Part shown: positions 14,265 through 21,794 of the stretch, piece after piece
Layout of the letters: every line of letters begins with the position of its first letter
Numbering within the stretch: position 1 is the first letter of the stretch
From: Bacteroidales bacterium
GTDB taxonomy: Bacteria > Bacteroidota > Bacteroidia > Bacteroidales > P3
DNA: 33,405 nucleotides
Direction: 5' to 3'
NCBI GenBank assembly: GCA_017509045.1
Contig: JAFWQP010000146.1
Location: 1-33,405, forward strand
Translations under genes and position numbers: made by a program
Notes under the pieces: model-generated
The model's database searches: none
What the model was told of the DNA's origin: nothing
What the model saw: only the letters and a program-made list of their open reading frames with translations

Positions 14265-16697
14265 CTACAAGTCTTTCGACAGATGTCGTGCAACGCGCAA
14301 CTGTGTATAGCTGTATTTGCCCTCGAAATGTTCAAATAGGGGCTTGAGTGTGGTGATTTCAGGGTGTTCCTGTATATGGCTTAGTATCTCGTCCTGCTGC
14401 TCTGGAGTGGCAAGCAGGTCGGGGTCGAGTATTCCTTGCTCGACGGCGGTGAGAAGGTAGTTCTCCACGGTGGTGACGGCGCGCAACATCTCGCCCGCCA
14501 CATCCTCCACGCTCTTGCCTTCGGCGTAGAGGCGTGCCGCCTGCACATAGGCTGGTTCTTTCGGGTGCTCTTGGTCGTAGCAGTAGTCCTCAACCATCTG
14601 TATGATTTCGGCACCGAAACGTTCCACCTTGGCTGCCCCTATTCCTGATATTTTGAGTAGCGCTTTGCGATCACGCGGCAGTTGGTCGGCAATGGCCAGC
14701 AGGCTCTTCTGCGTGAGGATGGTGTAGGCAGGCAACCCATCTTCCTTGGCGTGTGCTGTGCGCCATTTGGTAAGAATCTTGATGAGTTTGGGATTCTTGA
14801 TGTCGGCGTAGGTCTCTTCGATGCGGATGCTCTTTTTCTTCTTGGGCTTTTCTAGCACAAAGTCGACCTTGCATCGTTGATACGAGTCGATGTCGAAGCC
14901 TTTGTCTTGCACCAGCTGCAATACGGCCTGCTTGAGATAGTGAGCATTGCGGAAACGTTCGCCGATGTCGGTGAGCCGTTTGGCCACCTCCTTGCTGTCC
15001 ACATCTAGGTCGAAGATTGGCATCACCCTGTCCGCTATGGCGGCAGTCTGTTCTAAGAAATAGGTGGCTGCTTTGTTCACCCGTTCGGCCATCAGGGGTT
15101 TGCCTTCGGCTTCGGGCATCTGGCTGATGCTGACGAGTTGGTGGCGAAAATGTTCCGCCACATTTACTAAGTTGCTTACTTGGGGGCACACCTGTTCTGA
15201 GAGCATGGCGGCTTGTTGGGGATAGGTGGTGCGAAGGTGCTCTTGCAACAGCCGCTCCAGCGCGTTCACCTCATGGTTGATAGCACTAATATCAAACAGC
15301 TCGAACAGTAGGTCGTAGTAGTATTGTGTCCGACATTTCTCCAATTCGGCTTCTGCCTGTTGTGGCGGAGTGAGGGTGCTGTTGAATTGGGCTATGTCGT
15401 GGCTGTCGAAGATGTTCTGTGCCGAAATGGGTGAGAGTAGCGTGAGCCCTTCAAGGCTGCGGCAACGGCTGAGGGCAACATATACCTGCCCGTAGGTGAA
15501 GGCATGAGCGGCGTCAATCTGCACATGGTCGAAGGTGAGCCCTTGTGCCTTATGGATGGTTATTGCCCAGGCGGTTTTGAGGGGATATTGCACAAATGTT
15601 CCGTCGACGTTCTGTTTGATTTGGTTGTCCTTGGGGTCAATCTCGTAGCGGATGTTCTCCCATCGTTCGGGACTGACGTGGATGGTTTCGCCCTCCTCGT
15701 CATCCACAATCACCACTTGCTGAAGACTGCCATCGCTGTCGCGTTCCTCGCGCAGCTCCCTTACGGTGCCAATCTTGCCGTTATAATAGCGGTGTGCGCC
15801 GCTGCCGTCGTTCTTCACAAACATCACCTGCGCACCCGGTTTCAGCACCAATGTTCGGTCGGTGGGTGACGAGCTGTCGGGGAAATTGCCGTCAATCACA
15901 GCGTTGAGCGTAAACGGCTCGGTCTCCAATGCCTCAAGGCGTTGTTGGTTCACTCGGTCGGCCTGATAGTTGTGGGTGGTGAGTAGGATGGGCTCTGCCG
16001 TCCCGTCCGTACTTTTTGCTCCCACTCTGGTATTGAGGGCATCCAAGGTGGCTTGGTCGAAATGGTTGTCGCGCACATTGTTCAGCAATTCCACAAATCG
16101 GCTGTCCTGTTGTCGGTAGATGACGGAGAGCTGTATGGTGATATAGTGAAGTCTTTGCAATGCCTTGCTGTGGAAGAAGAACGGCGAGGGGTATACCCGC
16201 TCCATAAAGGGGCGTTCATCTTCCTTAACCACGGGAGCGAGCTGCTGGACATCGCCAATCATCAGCAGTTGAATCCCGCCAAAAGGACGGCTATTGCGTC
16301 GGTAGCGCCGCAGCACCTCGTCCACTGCGTCTAGCAGGTCGGCACGAACCATGCTTATCTCATCGATGATAAGCAGCTCAAGCGTGCGAATGATGTCAAT
16401 CTTGCTCTTGCGCAGCTGGCGTTGCTGTTCGGGCATCTGATATTCCGTCACCAACTCTGGGATGTCGGGGAGATAGGGGCAGAAGGGCAGTTGGAAGAAA
16501 CTGTGTATCGTCACTCCTCCAGCATTCACTGCTGCCACACCCGTCGGAGCCACCACCACATGGCGTTTGGGGCAATGCTCAGCAATATGGCGCAGAAAGG
16601 TGGTCTTGCCAGTTCCCGCCTTGCCTGTGAGGAAGAGCGACATACCTGTCTCCGTCACATAGCGTTCCGCCAAGTCGATTTGGGGATTTCTAGTCAT
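14265..16697 (-). CDS. Pif1-like helicase with HRDC and HTH domains
   Basis: An 810-residue superfamily 1B DNA helicase. The P-loop GKAGTGKTT is at 25-33, Walker B LLIIDEISM at about 109-117, and GDVQQLAPV and the C-terminal TAWAITIHKAQGLTFD/YVALSRCRSLEGL motifs follow (about 380-425). The C-terminal half adds an HRDC domain (about 640-715, PAYTILTQKSLLAIADQLP and LLKISGIGAAKVERFG) and a RecQ-type HTH (about 725-800). This composite is frequent in Bacteroidales. It probably resolves DNA structures or aids replication and repair. The leader upstream of the ATG consists of 9-bp tandem repeats. Confidence 0.9.
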   Translation of the reverse strand: MTRNPQIDLAERYVTETGMSLFLTGKAGTGKTTFLRHIAEHCPKRHVVVAPTGVAAVNAGGVTIHSFFQLPFCPYLPDIPELVTEYQMPEQQRQLRKSKIDIIRTLELLIIDEISMVRADLLDAVDEVLRRYRRNSRPFGGIQLLMIGDVQQLAPVVKEDERPFMERVYPSPFFFHSKALQRLHYITIQLSVIYRQQDSRFVELLNNVRDNHFDQATLDALNTRVGAKSTDGTAEPILLTTHNYQADRVNQQRLEALETEPFTLNAVIDGNFPDSSSPTDRTLVLKPGAQVMFVKNDGSGAHRYYNGKIGTVRELREERDSDGSLQQVVIVDDEEGETIHVSPERWENIRYEIDPKDNQIKQNVDGTFVQYPLKTAWAITIHKAQGLTFDHVQIDAAHAFTYGQVYVALSRCRSLEGLTLLSPISAQNIFDSHDIAQFNSTLTPPQQAEAELEKCRTQYYYDLLFELFDISAINHEVNALERLLQEHLRTTYPQQAAMLSEQVCPQVSNLVNVAEHFRHQLVSISQMPEAEGKPLMAERVNKAATYFLEQTAAIADRVMPIFDLDVDSKEVAKRLTDIGERFRNAHYLKQAVLQLVQDKGFDIDSYQRCKVDFVLEKPKKKKSIRIEETYADIKNPKLIKILTKWRTAHAKEDGLPAYTILTQKSLLAIADQLPRDRKALLKISGIGAAKVERFGAEIIQMVEDYCYDQEHPKEPAYVQAARLYAEGKSVEDVAGEMLRAVTTVENYLLTAVEQGILDPDLLATPEQQDEILSHIQEHPEITTLKPLFEHFEGKYSYTQLRVARHLSKDL

Positions 16698-16710
16698 AGG
16701 ATTTGGTTTT

Positions 16711-16764
16711 ACTAGTTATACTAGTCATACTAGTTTTTCTAGTAATACTAGTAGTACCAGTTTT
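16711..16764. repeat. 9-bp tandem repeat in the helicase leader
   Basis: Six 9-bp units run without gaps: ACTAGTTAT, ACTAGTCAT, ACTAGTTTT, TCTAGTAAT, ACTAGTAGT, ACCAGTTTT. They fill most of the 71-bp spacer between nadE and the helicase. Each unit contains the SpeI-like palindrome ACTAGT or a near match. Confidence 0.85.
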
Positions 16765-16768
16765 CTAT

Positions 16769-18325
16769 TTAGCTTACAGGCACCCTTCTATCCAATCCGA
16801 AGCTCATGGGCGACACTTTCAGTACGGGGGCGAACTGTAGGCGCTTCCACTCGTTGATGCGCACCTTGCGCAGCACCATCGCCACCAGCTCGGGGTCGTA
16901 TCCCTCTTCCACTATCTCTTCTTGGCACAACTGCTCCTCGATGTGTAGATTCAGTATCGCATCCAATACGCTGTAGTCGGGCAGCGAGTCGGTGTCCTTC
17001 TGTCCGGGGCGCAGCTCTGCCGAAGGGGGTTTCTGTATAGTGTTGATAGGAATACGCACGCCGTCGCGGTTGATATATTCCGCCAGCTCGTATACCTCGG
17101 TCTTATATAGGTCGCCTATTACGCTCAGACCGCCGCAGCTGTCGCCGTAGAGGGTGCCGTAGCCCATCGCCGCCTCCGACTTGTTGGTGGTGTTCAGCGC
17201 CATGGCGCCAAACTTGTTGGCATAGCTCATCACCATCGTGCCGCGAATGCGTGCCTGCATATTCTCCTCGGTAACGTCCTCGGGGCGGTCGCCAAACACG
17301 GGTTTCATGCACTCGCGCAGCGTGTCGAACATTGGTTTGATAGGCACTATGTCGTAGCCCATGCCCAGATTGTTGGCCAAGTCCACCGCATCCTTCACAC
17401 TGTGGTCGGTGCTGTATTGCGAGGGCATCAGCAATCCGTGCACATTCTTCGCACCCAGTGCGTCGGCGGCTATCACCGCCACCATCGCGCTGTCCATACC
17501 GCCCGACAGTCCCAGCACTGCCCGCTGTAGGCCATTTTTCCTAAAATAGTCGCGCACGCCCATCACCAGCGCCTTGTATACCAATTCCACCGCCTCGGGC
17601 TTTTCGTCGGCGCACTCCTCCATCAGCTGCATGTCCACACTCTCGGCATGTTCCTCGAAGTAGGGGAACTGGCGCAACACCGTACCTGCGGCGTTCATTG
17701 CCAGGCTGCCGCCGGCGTAGAGATAGCTCCCTTCGCCTCCCGTGCGATTCACAAACACCAGTCCTGCATTCAGGTTCTCTACAATCTTGTGCATACGATA
17801 GCGGATACGATAGGGCTTGTTGTAGTCAAACACATTGCAGCCGCAGCACACCACTATGTCGGGCTGTTCGGTATGCGATTTCGACAACTCCTTCAAGTCC
17901 TCGTAGAAACCGATGGCTATCTGCTGTTCCTGATATTGAATCACCTGTATGCCCTCGCCGCGAACGAAATACTTCTGCTCGTTGGGGGCAAGATACTTCT
18001 TGGTGATGATGCCGCGCACGGCACAGTTCTGTATAAACACGATGGCGTTGCACAGCCCCTTGTCCTGAATCTGCAAGGGCATGCCGATGAGGAAGGCGCG
18101 GTGTTCCGACCGCTCCACCAACTCCTGTAGGCAGGCCTGTGCGCGTTTCTGAATGTCGGTATATGCCACCGAGCCAAACTGGGGATAGCCGCACAGCGTG
18201 CAAGCGGGGAAGACGGTTAGCAGAGCCTCGCGGCTTTCGGGCTTGTCGAGTTCTTCGACAATCCAACGCATGTTTTCTTCAGGATTGTTGGTGGCAACGT
18301 CGTGTTGTACTATGTGGATATTCAT
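16769..18325 (-). CDS. nadE: NAD+ synthetase with degenerate glutaminase domain
   Basis: This 518-residue enzyme joins a nitrilase-like domain (about 1-230) to an NAD+ synthetase domain (about 245-518). The synthetase half is intact: LGLSGGMDSA (SGGMDS at 274-279) for ATP binding, then the NTTNKSE and YGDSCGG segments. In the nitrilase half the Glu-Lys-Cys triad is not intact. The Glu of the usual (F/P)EL segment is Ala41 (FPACTLCGY). The Cys of the usual CED segment is Tyr141 (IGFYEDL). The Lys survives (109 or 110). The enzyme should therefore take free ammonia, not glutamine. Its own promoter lies upstream. Confidence 0.9.
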   Translation of the reverse strand: MNIHIVQHDVATNNPEENMRWIVEELDKPESREALLTVFPACTLCGYPQFGSVAYTDIQKRAQACLQELVERSEHRAFLIGMPLQIQDKGLCNAIVFIQNCAVRGIITKKYLAPNEQKYFVRGEGIQVIQYQEQQIAIGFYEDLKELSKSHTEQPDIVVCCGCNVFDYNKPYRIRYRMHKIVENLNAGLVFVNRTGGEGSYLYAGGSLAMNAAGTVLRQFPYFEEHAESVDMQLMEECADEKPEAVELVYKALVMGVRDYFRKNGLQRAVLGLSGGMDSAMVAVIAADALGAKNVHGLLMPSQYSTDHSVKDAVDLANNLGMGYDIVPIKPMFDTLRECMKPVFGDRPEDVTEENMQARIRGTMVMSYANKFGAMALNTTNKSEAAMGYGTLYGDSCGGLSVIGDLYKTEVYELAEYINRDGVRIPINTIQKPPSAELRPGQKDTDSLPDYSVLDAILNLHIEEQLCQEEIVEEGYDPELVAMVLRKVRINEWKRLQFAPVLKVSPMSFGLDRRVPVS

Positions 18326-18332
18326 CTCTACT

Positions 18333-18361
18333 AAGAATTAAAAATTAAGAATTAATAAATT
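18333..18361. repeat. 7-bp tandem repeat in the nadE leader
   Basis: AAGAATT, AAAAATT, AAGAATT and a longer last unit lie just upstream of the nadE ATG and form a G-poor leader on its mRNA. Confidence 0.65.
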
Positions 18362-18392
18362 ATTGCCGTCGGAGGCATTCCACTTGGACGTG

Positions 18393-18400
18393 CAAAAATA
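18393..18400 (-). promoter_or_regulatory. -7 promoter element for nadE
   Basis: CAAAAATA on plus is TATTTTTG on minus, about 68 bases upstream of the nadE ATG. The heptad repeat lies between the two. Confidence 0.55.
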
Positions 18401-18441
18401 CTACTTTTTTGTGAAATTTCAAGTGTAAAATCAATATTTAA

Positions 18442-18472
18442 TTTGCAATTATGATTTTTTTATGTATTTTTG
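18442..18472 (+). promoter_or_regulatory. strong promoter for the outer-membrane-type gene
   Basis: TTTG (18442-18445), a 19-nt spacer and TATTTTTG (18465-18472) form a full consensus. About 60 nt of A/T-rich leader follow before the ATG at 18539. Confidence 0.75.
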
Positions 18473-18538
18473 CATTTCAAAATAGAAAGAAACGCTAATT
18501 AATAATTTTTTAATAACATTTTAAAAATCAACAACATT

Positions 18539-18997
18539 ATGAAGAAAATCGTCGTACTAGTCGTGGCAGTCTTTGCCCTTGGTTTCGCAGCTAATGCTCA
18601 GGATGCTCTTGGTCTCCGTTTCGGTGGCGGTTCCAGCTATGGCGCTGAACTCTCCTATCAGAAAGGTATGGGTGGAAACCGTATGGAATTCGATTTAGGC
18701 ATGCGCCTCAAATCCGAGTCCAATTTCTTCTATCTGGCTGGTGTCTATCAGTGGCAGGGTCAGATTACCGATTGGCTGGGTTGGTTTGCCGGTCCTGGTG
18801 TCAAGGTGAGCTATTGCGTCAACCACGGTGTTGGTCTCGCCCTTGCTGGTCAGGCTGGTCTTGAGGCTAACTTTGCAGACTTCCCCTTCCAGTTCACCCT
18901 CGATATCCGTCCGGAATACGAGTTCATCCTCCCCGCAGGCTGTGTGAACAACTTCGGCTGGGGTCTTGCTCTCGGCATCCGCTACAAGCTCAACTAA
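18539..18997 (+). CDS. small outer-membrane beta-barrel-type protein
   Basis: This 152-residue protein has a classical signal peptide (cleavage after AANA, before QDA). The rest is alternating hydrophobic/aromatic strands rich in Gly (LGLRFGGGSSYGAELSYQKG, then FEFDLGMRLK-type strands) and ends in a strand with aromatic and basic residues (GLALGIRYKLN). That is typical of small eight-strand barrels of the outer membrane. The consensus promoter, efficient terminator and codon use suggest high expression. The precise function is unknown. Confidence 0.75.
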   Translation: MKKIVVLVVAVFALGFAANAQDALGLRFGGGSSYGAELSYQKGMGGNRMEFDLGMRLKSESNFFYLAGVYQWQGQITDWLGWFAGPGVKVSYCVNHGVGLALAGQAGLEANFADFPFQFTLDIRPEYEFILPAGCVNNFGWGLALGIRYKLN

Positions 18998-19026
18998 TTT
19001 TGTTGGGCTGTAGCCAACATAGTCCT

Positions 19027-19060
19027 AAAATGCCCGGCAGATATGTCGGGCATTTTCTTT
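19027..19060 (+). terminator. Rho-independent terminator
   Basis: AAAATGCCCG (19027-19036) is perfectly complementary to CGGGCATTTT (19047-19056), with more T residues following. It ends the outer-membrane-type gene. Confidence 0.85.
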
Positions 19061-19143
19061 GTCCTTTCCCCGCTAACCGAAGTCTTTTTGGGAGAAGTGT
19101 GCATGTGCTGTAGTGCCCTAGTGGTTCCCTTACTTATCCTATC

Positions 19144-19234
19144 GTTATACCTTAGTTATACTTTAGTTATACCTTAGTTATTCTATTATATATAGTATAA
19201 CTGAGGTATAACTAAAGTATAACTAAGGTATAAC
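19144..19234. repeat. 38-bp-arm palindrome made of 11-bp tandem repeats
   Basis: The left arm (19144-19181) is made of GTTATACCTTA, GTTATACTTTA, GTTATACCTTA and GTTAT, a period of 11 bp. The right arm (19197-19234) is its reverse complement with a single mismatch; the loop is 15 nt. It lies between a plus-strand terminator and the end of the minus-strand SDR gene. The flanking 19061-19143 and 19235-19356 hold no gene that I can see. Confidence 0.85.
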
Positions 19235-19356
19235 AATAAAAGGGAGGGGAGATGCGTTGGGTAGTGAAATGAGGAGAAGGAAAGGGTTGTATTTGGATGT
19301 GGAAAAATTTGTTTGTCAATAATTTATTTGTTGCTTAGTTGCACTGATGGGCAGTC

Positions 19357-20136
19357 TTAAAGATAGTTTTTTAGTAGTTCCTCGGTCTCGTTCCATAGCC
19401 AGCGGGATGTGTTGGGATGCTGCCAGCGGTGGGGGACGGAGAGGTGGCGGTCGCCGCGGAAGAGGAATAGCGGGTTGCCATAGTTGGCTTTGAAAAGAAG
19501 GGCGTGAATGGCGGGTTTGGCTCCTTTTTTAGGACTCTTGCAGAAGGGGCGGAATACGAGGTCGGCGATGGGGTCGAACCAGCGGTTGAGGTGCAGGATG
19601 CGGCTGTTGACGATGCCTGGGTCGGTGACATGCACTGTGATATGTTCCCCGTAGCGGCGGTGAAGCTCTTCGGAAAAGAGCATCACGGCCATTTTGCTGT
19701 TGGCGTAGGTGCCAATTTGACGGTATTTGTCGGGATTGGGGTGGAGGAAGTCTGGGTCGAGGTGCGCCACGTAGCACGAGAGGGAGACGGTGTTGACCAC
19801 GTGTGCGCCGGGATTCATCAACGGCAGCAGTCGGCGGGTGAGGAGGTAGGGGCCGAGATAATTGGTGGCAATGACGCGCTCGAACCCATCGGGAGTGGTT
19901 TCGTAGTGGGGCAGTTGGGTGCCGGCATTATTGAGCAGTCCGTCGATACGGATTCCGTCGGCTTCTAGTCCTTGGACAAAGGCCTCGATGGAGGCGGGAG
20001 AACTGACGTCAAGAGAGCGGAAACCTTCGTGTTCGGCTCGACGCGAGGTGCCGATGACGGTGTGGCCAAGGGCGCGAAGTTGTTCTACTGCGGCGGAGCC
20101 GATAGCTCCTGTGGCTCCTGTTACTATGATGACCAT
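19357..20136 (-). CDS. short-chain dehydrogenase/reductase (SDR)
   Basis: This 259-residue NAD(P)-dependent oxidoreductase has the dinucleotide motif TGATGAIG near the N-terminus, NNAG at about 69-72, the catalytic Ser in TVSLS and the YANSK (YxxxK) motif. It is closest in style to the retinol-dehydrogenase/WWOX-like branch (KMAVMLFSEELHRR, TDPGIVNS). The substrate is unknown. Its ATG lies three bases after the stop codon of the second SDR, so they are co-transcribed. The leader is an 8-bp tandem repeat that also encodes the end of the upstream protein. Confidence 0.85.
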   Translation of the reverse strand: MVIIVTGATGAIGSAAVEQLRALGHTVIGTSRRAEHEGFRSLDVSSPASIEAFVQGLEADGIRIDGLLNNAGTQLPHYETTPDGFERVIATNYLGPYLLTRRLLPLMNPGAHVVNTVSLSCYVAHLDPDFLHPNPDKYRQIGTYANSKMAVMLFSEELHRRYGEHITVHVTDPGIVNSRILHLNRWFDPIADLVFRPFCKSPKKGAKPAIHALLFKANYGNPLFLFRGDRHLSVPHRWQHPNTSRWLWNETEELLKNYL

Positions 20137-20139
20137 GGG

Positions 20140-20937
20140 TTATTGTTTGATTGTTTGAATGTTTGATTGTTTGAGTTTCAGTTTTTGCCAAATGTGGGTT
20201 TCTAGGCGGTTGGGGAGAAGTTTTACCAGTATGGGTACTAGGTAGTTCATGATTCCGGGTTTGACGTAATGACGATGGCGGAACATGCCACGAAGGGCGC
20301 GGCGGACAAGCCATTGTGGAGAGCGGATGATGCCAAGACGGGTGAGGAGGGATTGTGTCTTGGGATTGAGGTTGTAGAGTGGAGTGGCGACGGCGGCGGG
20401 CAGCACAGTGGTGACACCCACGCCGTAGGGACGCATCTCGAAGTAGAGCGACTTGGAGTAGCTTTTCAGATAAGCCTTGGTGGCGGCATAAAGGGTAATG
20501 CCCGGAGCTGGAATCTGTGCGGTGAGGCTGGAAACGTTGAGGATGTAGCCTTGGCGGCGAAGTTTCATATCTTCGCCAAAGAGGGCACAGAGTCGGGTGG
20601 GGGTGAGCACGTGTAGGGCAAGCATGGCTTCAGAGCGGTCGGCATAATCAGGGGTGAGTTCGTGGAAGAAGAACATGCCTGCATTGTTGATAAGGATGTC
20701 TATCTTTAGGCCTTGTTGGCAGCACCAGTCGTAGAGTTGCCGTGCGGCATCGGGGGTGGCGAGGTCTTGGTAGCGGCCTATGGCATTGATGCCGTATTGT
20801 TGGGAGAGTTGGGTGGGGAGAATGTCGAGCAACTCTTGTTGGTTGGAGACCATGACGAGATTATGCCCGCGCAGCGCGAGCTGTCGGCAGTATTCAAGGC
20901 CCATGCCCGAGGTGGCTCCAGTGACGAGTGCTAGCAT
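20140..20937 (-). CDS. short-chain dehydrogenase/reductase (SDR)
   Basis: This 265-residue oxidoreductase has the TGATSGMG nucleotide motif near the N-terminus, NNAG at about 85-88, the catalytic Ser in NVSSL and YAATK (YxxxK). The YSKSLYFEMRPYGVGVTTVLP segment is typical of classical SDRs of the DltE/YqjQ kind. After the core, a basic C-terminal tail ends KLKLKQSNIQTIKQ; its last residues are encoded by an 8-bp tandem repeat. The substrate is unknown. It is first in a two-gene SDR operon, with a heptad repeat in its own leader. Confidence 0.85.
   Translation of the reverse strand: MLALVTGATSGMGLEYCRQLALRGHNLVMVSNQQELLDILPTQLSQQYGINAIGRYQDLATPDAARQLYDWCCQQGLKIDILINNAGMFFFHELTPDYADRSEAMLALHVLTPTRLCALFGEDMKLRRQGYILNVSSLTAQIPAPGITLYAATKAYLKSYSKSLYFEMRPYGVGVTTVLPAAVATPLYNLNPKTQSLLTRLGIIRSPQWLVRRALRGMFRHRHYVKPGIMNYLVPILVKLLPNRLETHIWQKLKLKQSNIQTIKQ
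20143..20176. repeat. 8-bp tandem repeat between the SDR genes
   Basis: ATTGTTTG, ATTGTTTG, AATGTTTG, ATTGTTTG and a partial unit cover the C-terminal codons of one SDR and the leader of the next. Confidence 0.7.
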
Positions 20938-20948
20938 TTTTTTTTGAA

Positions 20949-20976
20949 GTGAGAATTAAGAACTATGAACTAAGCG
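20949..20976. repeat. 7-bp degenerate repeat in the SDR leader
   Basis: GTGAGAA, TTAAGAA, CTATGAA and CTAAGCG follow a 7-bp period a few bases upstream of the second SDR's ATG. Confidence 0.5.
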
Positions 20977-20998
20977 TTTTTCCCCCCACATCTTTATT

Positions 20999-21691
20999 TT
21001 AGGCAAGGTCGAGGGCGCGTTCGATAAAACGGTTGAGCGGAACGGTGGCCTTCCACACTTTGACGACGTGGTCGAAGAATTGGTCGGAACCGATGATTTT
21101 CTTAGGCATGGTGTGCATACTGCAATAGTCGCGATATTTAAGCAGGTCGATGTCGGGCCAGTCGGCGGGGTATCCCTTGGGTGGGCGGCTAAGCTTGCGG
21201 CTGGTGAAGAAGCTGTCGCCATAATAGCGGTGATAGTCCTTTTGTGCCAAGATGGCCTTAAACTCGTCGGGACAGTAGAATATCTCCTGCCGTATGGCGG
21301 CGAGTTGTGCAGGCGAGGGCATAAAGATGCCTCCGCCGAGAGAGCAGCCACCGTCGAGACCGTAGTCGCCCTGACCTAGTTGCAGATAATAGCCGGGTAC
21401 GCACTGTGTGCGGTCGCCGCCGACAGGGAGGAAGCAGGCGATGTGGGTCTTATAGGGACGTTTGTCGGTGGTGAAACGCAAGTCGCGATAGATGCGGTAG
21501 ACGCATTGCTTGGCCTGTAGGTTGCCCAAGGCGGGGTCGAGAGGAGTCATCACGTCGATAAGCGCCTGTGTGAACTCCACAAATTGGTCGCGGATAGCTG
21601 TCCAGCGCGACTTGTTGTCGTTGAACCAGTCGCGGTTGTTATTTACTAACAAGTCGTCGAAAAATGGGAGGGTATCAGGATGTATATTCAT
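20999..21691 (-). CDS. DUF2461 family protein
   Basis: This 230-residue cytoplasmic protein matches DUF2461 (TIGR02453): LPFFDDLLVNNNRDWFNDNK at the start, then RIYRDLRFTTDKRPYKTHIA, GYYLQL and GGGIFMP. The family is widespread and of unknown function. The last residues carry the usual helical end. The gene is the first of a minus-strand group with the SDR pair (61 bp between them) and diverges from the MFS gene. Its -7 box lies inside the spacer of the MFS promoter. Confidence 0.88.
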   Translation of the reverse strand: MNIHPDTLPFFDDLLVNNNRDWFNDNKSRWTAIRDQFVEFTQALIDVMTPLDPALGNLQAKQCVYRIYRDLRFTTDKRPYKTHIACFLPVGGDRTQCVPGYYLQLGQGDYGLDGGCSLGGGIFMPSPAQLAAIRQEIFYCPDEFKAILAQKDYHRYYGDSFFTSRKLSRPPKGYPADWPDIDLLKYRDYCSMHTMPKKIIGSDQFFDHVVKVWKATVPLNRFIERALDLA

Positions 21692-21717
21692 TAAATTTTA
21701 AGAATTGTTTGTTTGGA

Positions 21718-21750
21718 TTTGCAAAAATACAAAAAATATTCGTATCTTTG
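21718..21750. promoter_or_regulatory. interleaved divergent promoters (MFS and DUF2461)
   Basis: On the plus strand, TTTG (21718-21721), a 21-nt spacer and TATCTTTG (21743-21750) drive the MFS gene. On the minus strand, TATTTTTG (21722-21729, CAAAAATA on plus) drives DUF2461. The minus -7 box lies inside the plus spacer. Confidence 0.65.
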
Positions 21751-21794
21751 CATCCTCATTTGAGAAAAAAACACAAATTAAAATTAGTTATACT

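Noticed and set aside
16711-16764. CRISPR-like array
   Set aside because: Units are 9 bp without spacers; they are simple tandem repeats. No CRISPR array or cas gene is seen anywhere in the window.
19357-20937. Recent duplication of one SDR gene
   Set aside because: The two proteins share only the general SDR motifs; their sequences differ throughout, so this is an old pairing of two subfamilies.
21705-21794. Upstream extension of the MFS protein
   Set aside because: It would be translated from promoter DNA; the ATG at 21795 gives a normal MFS N-terminus.
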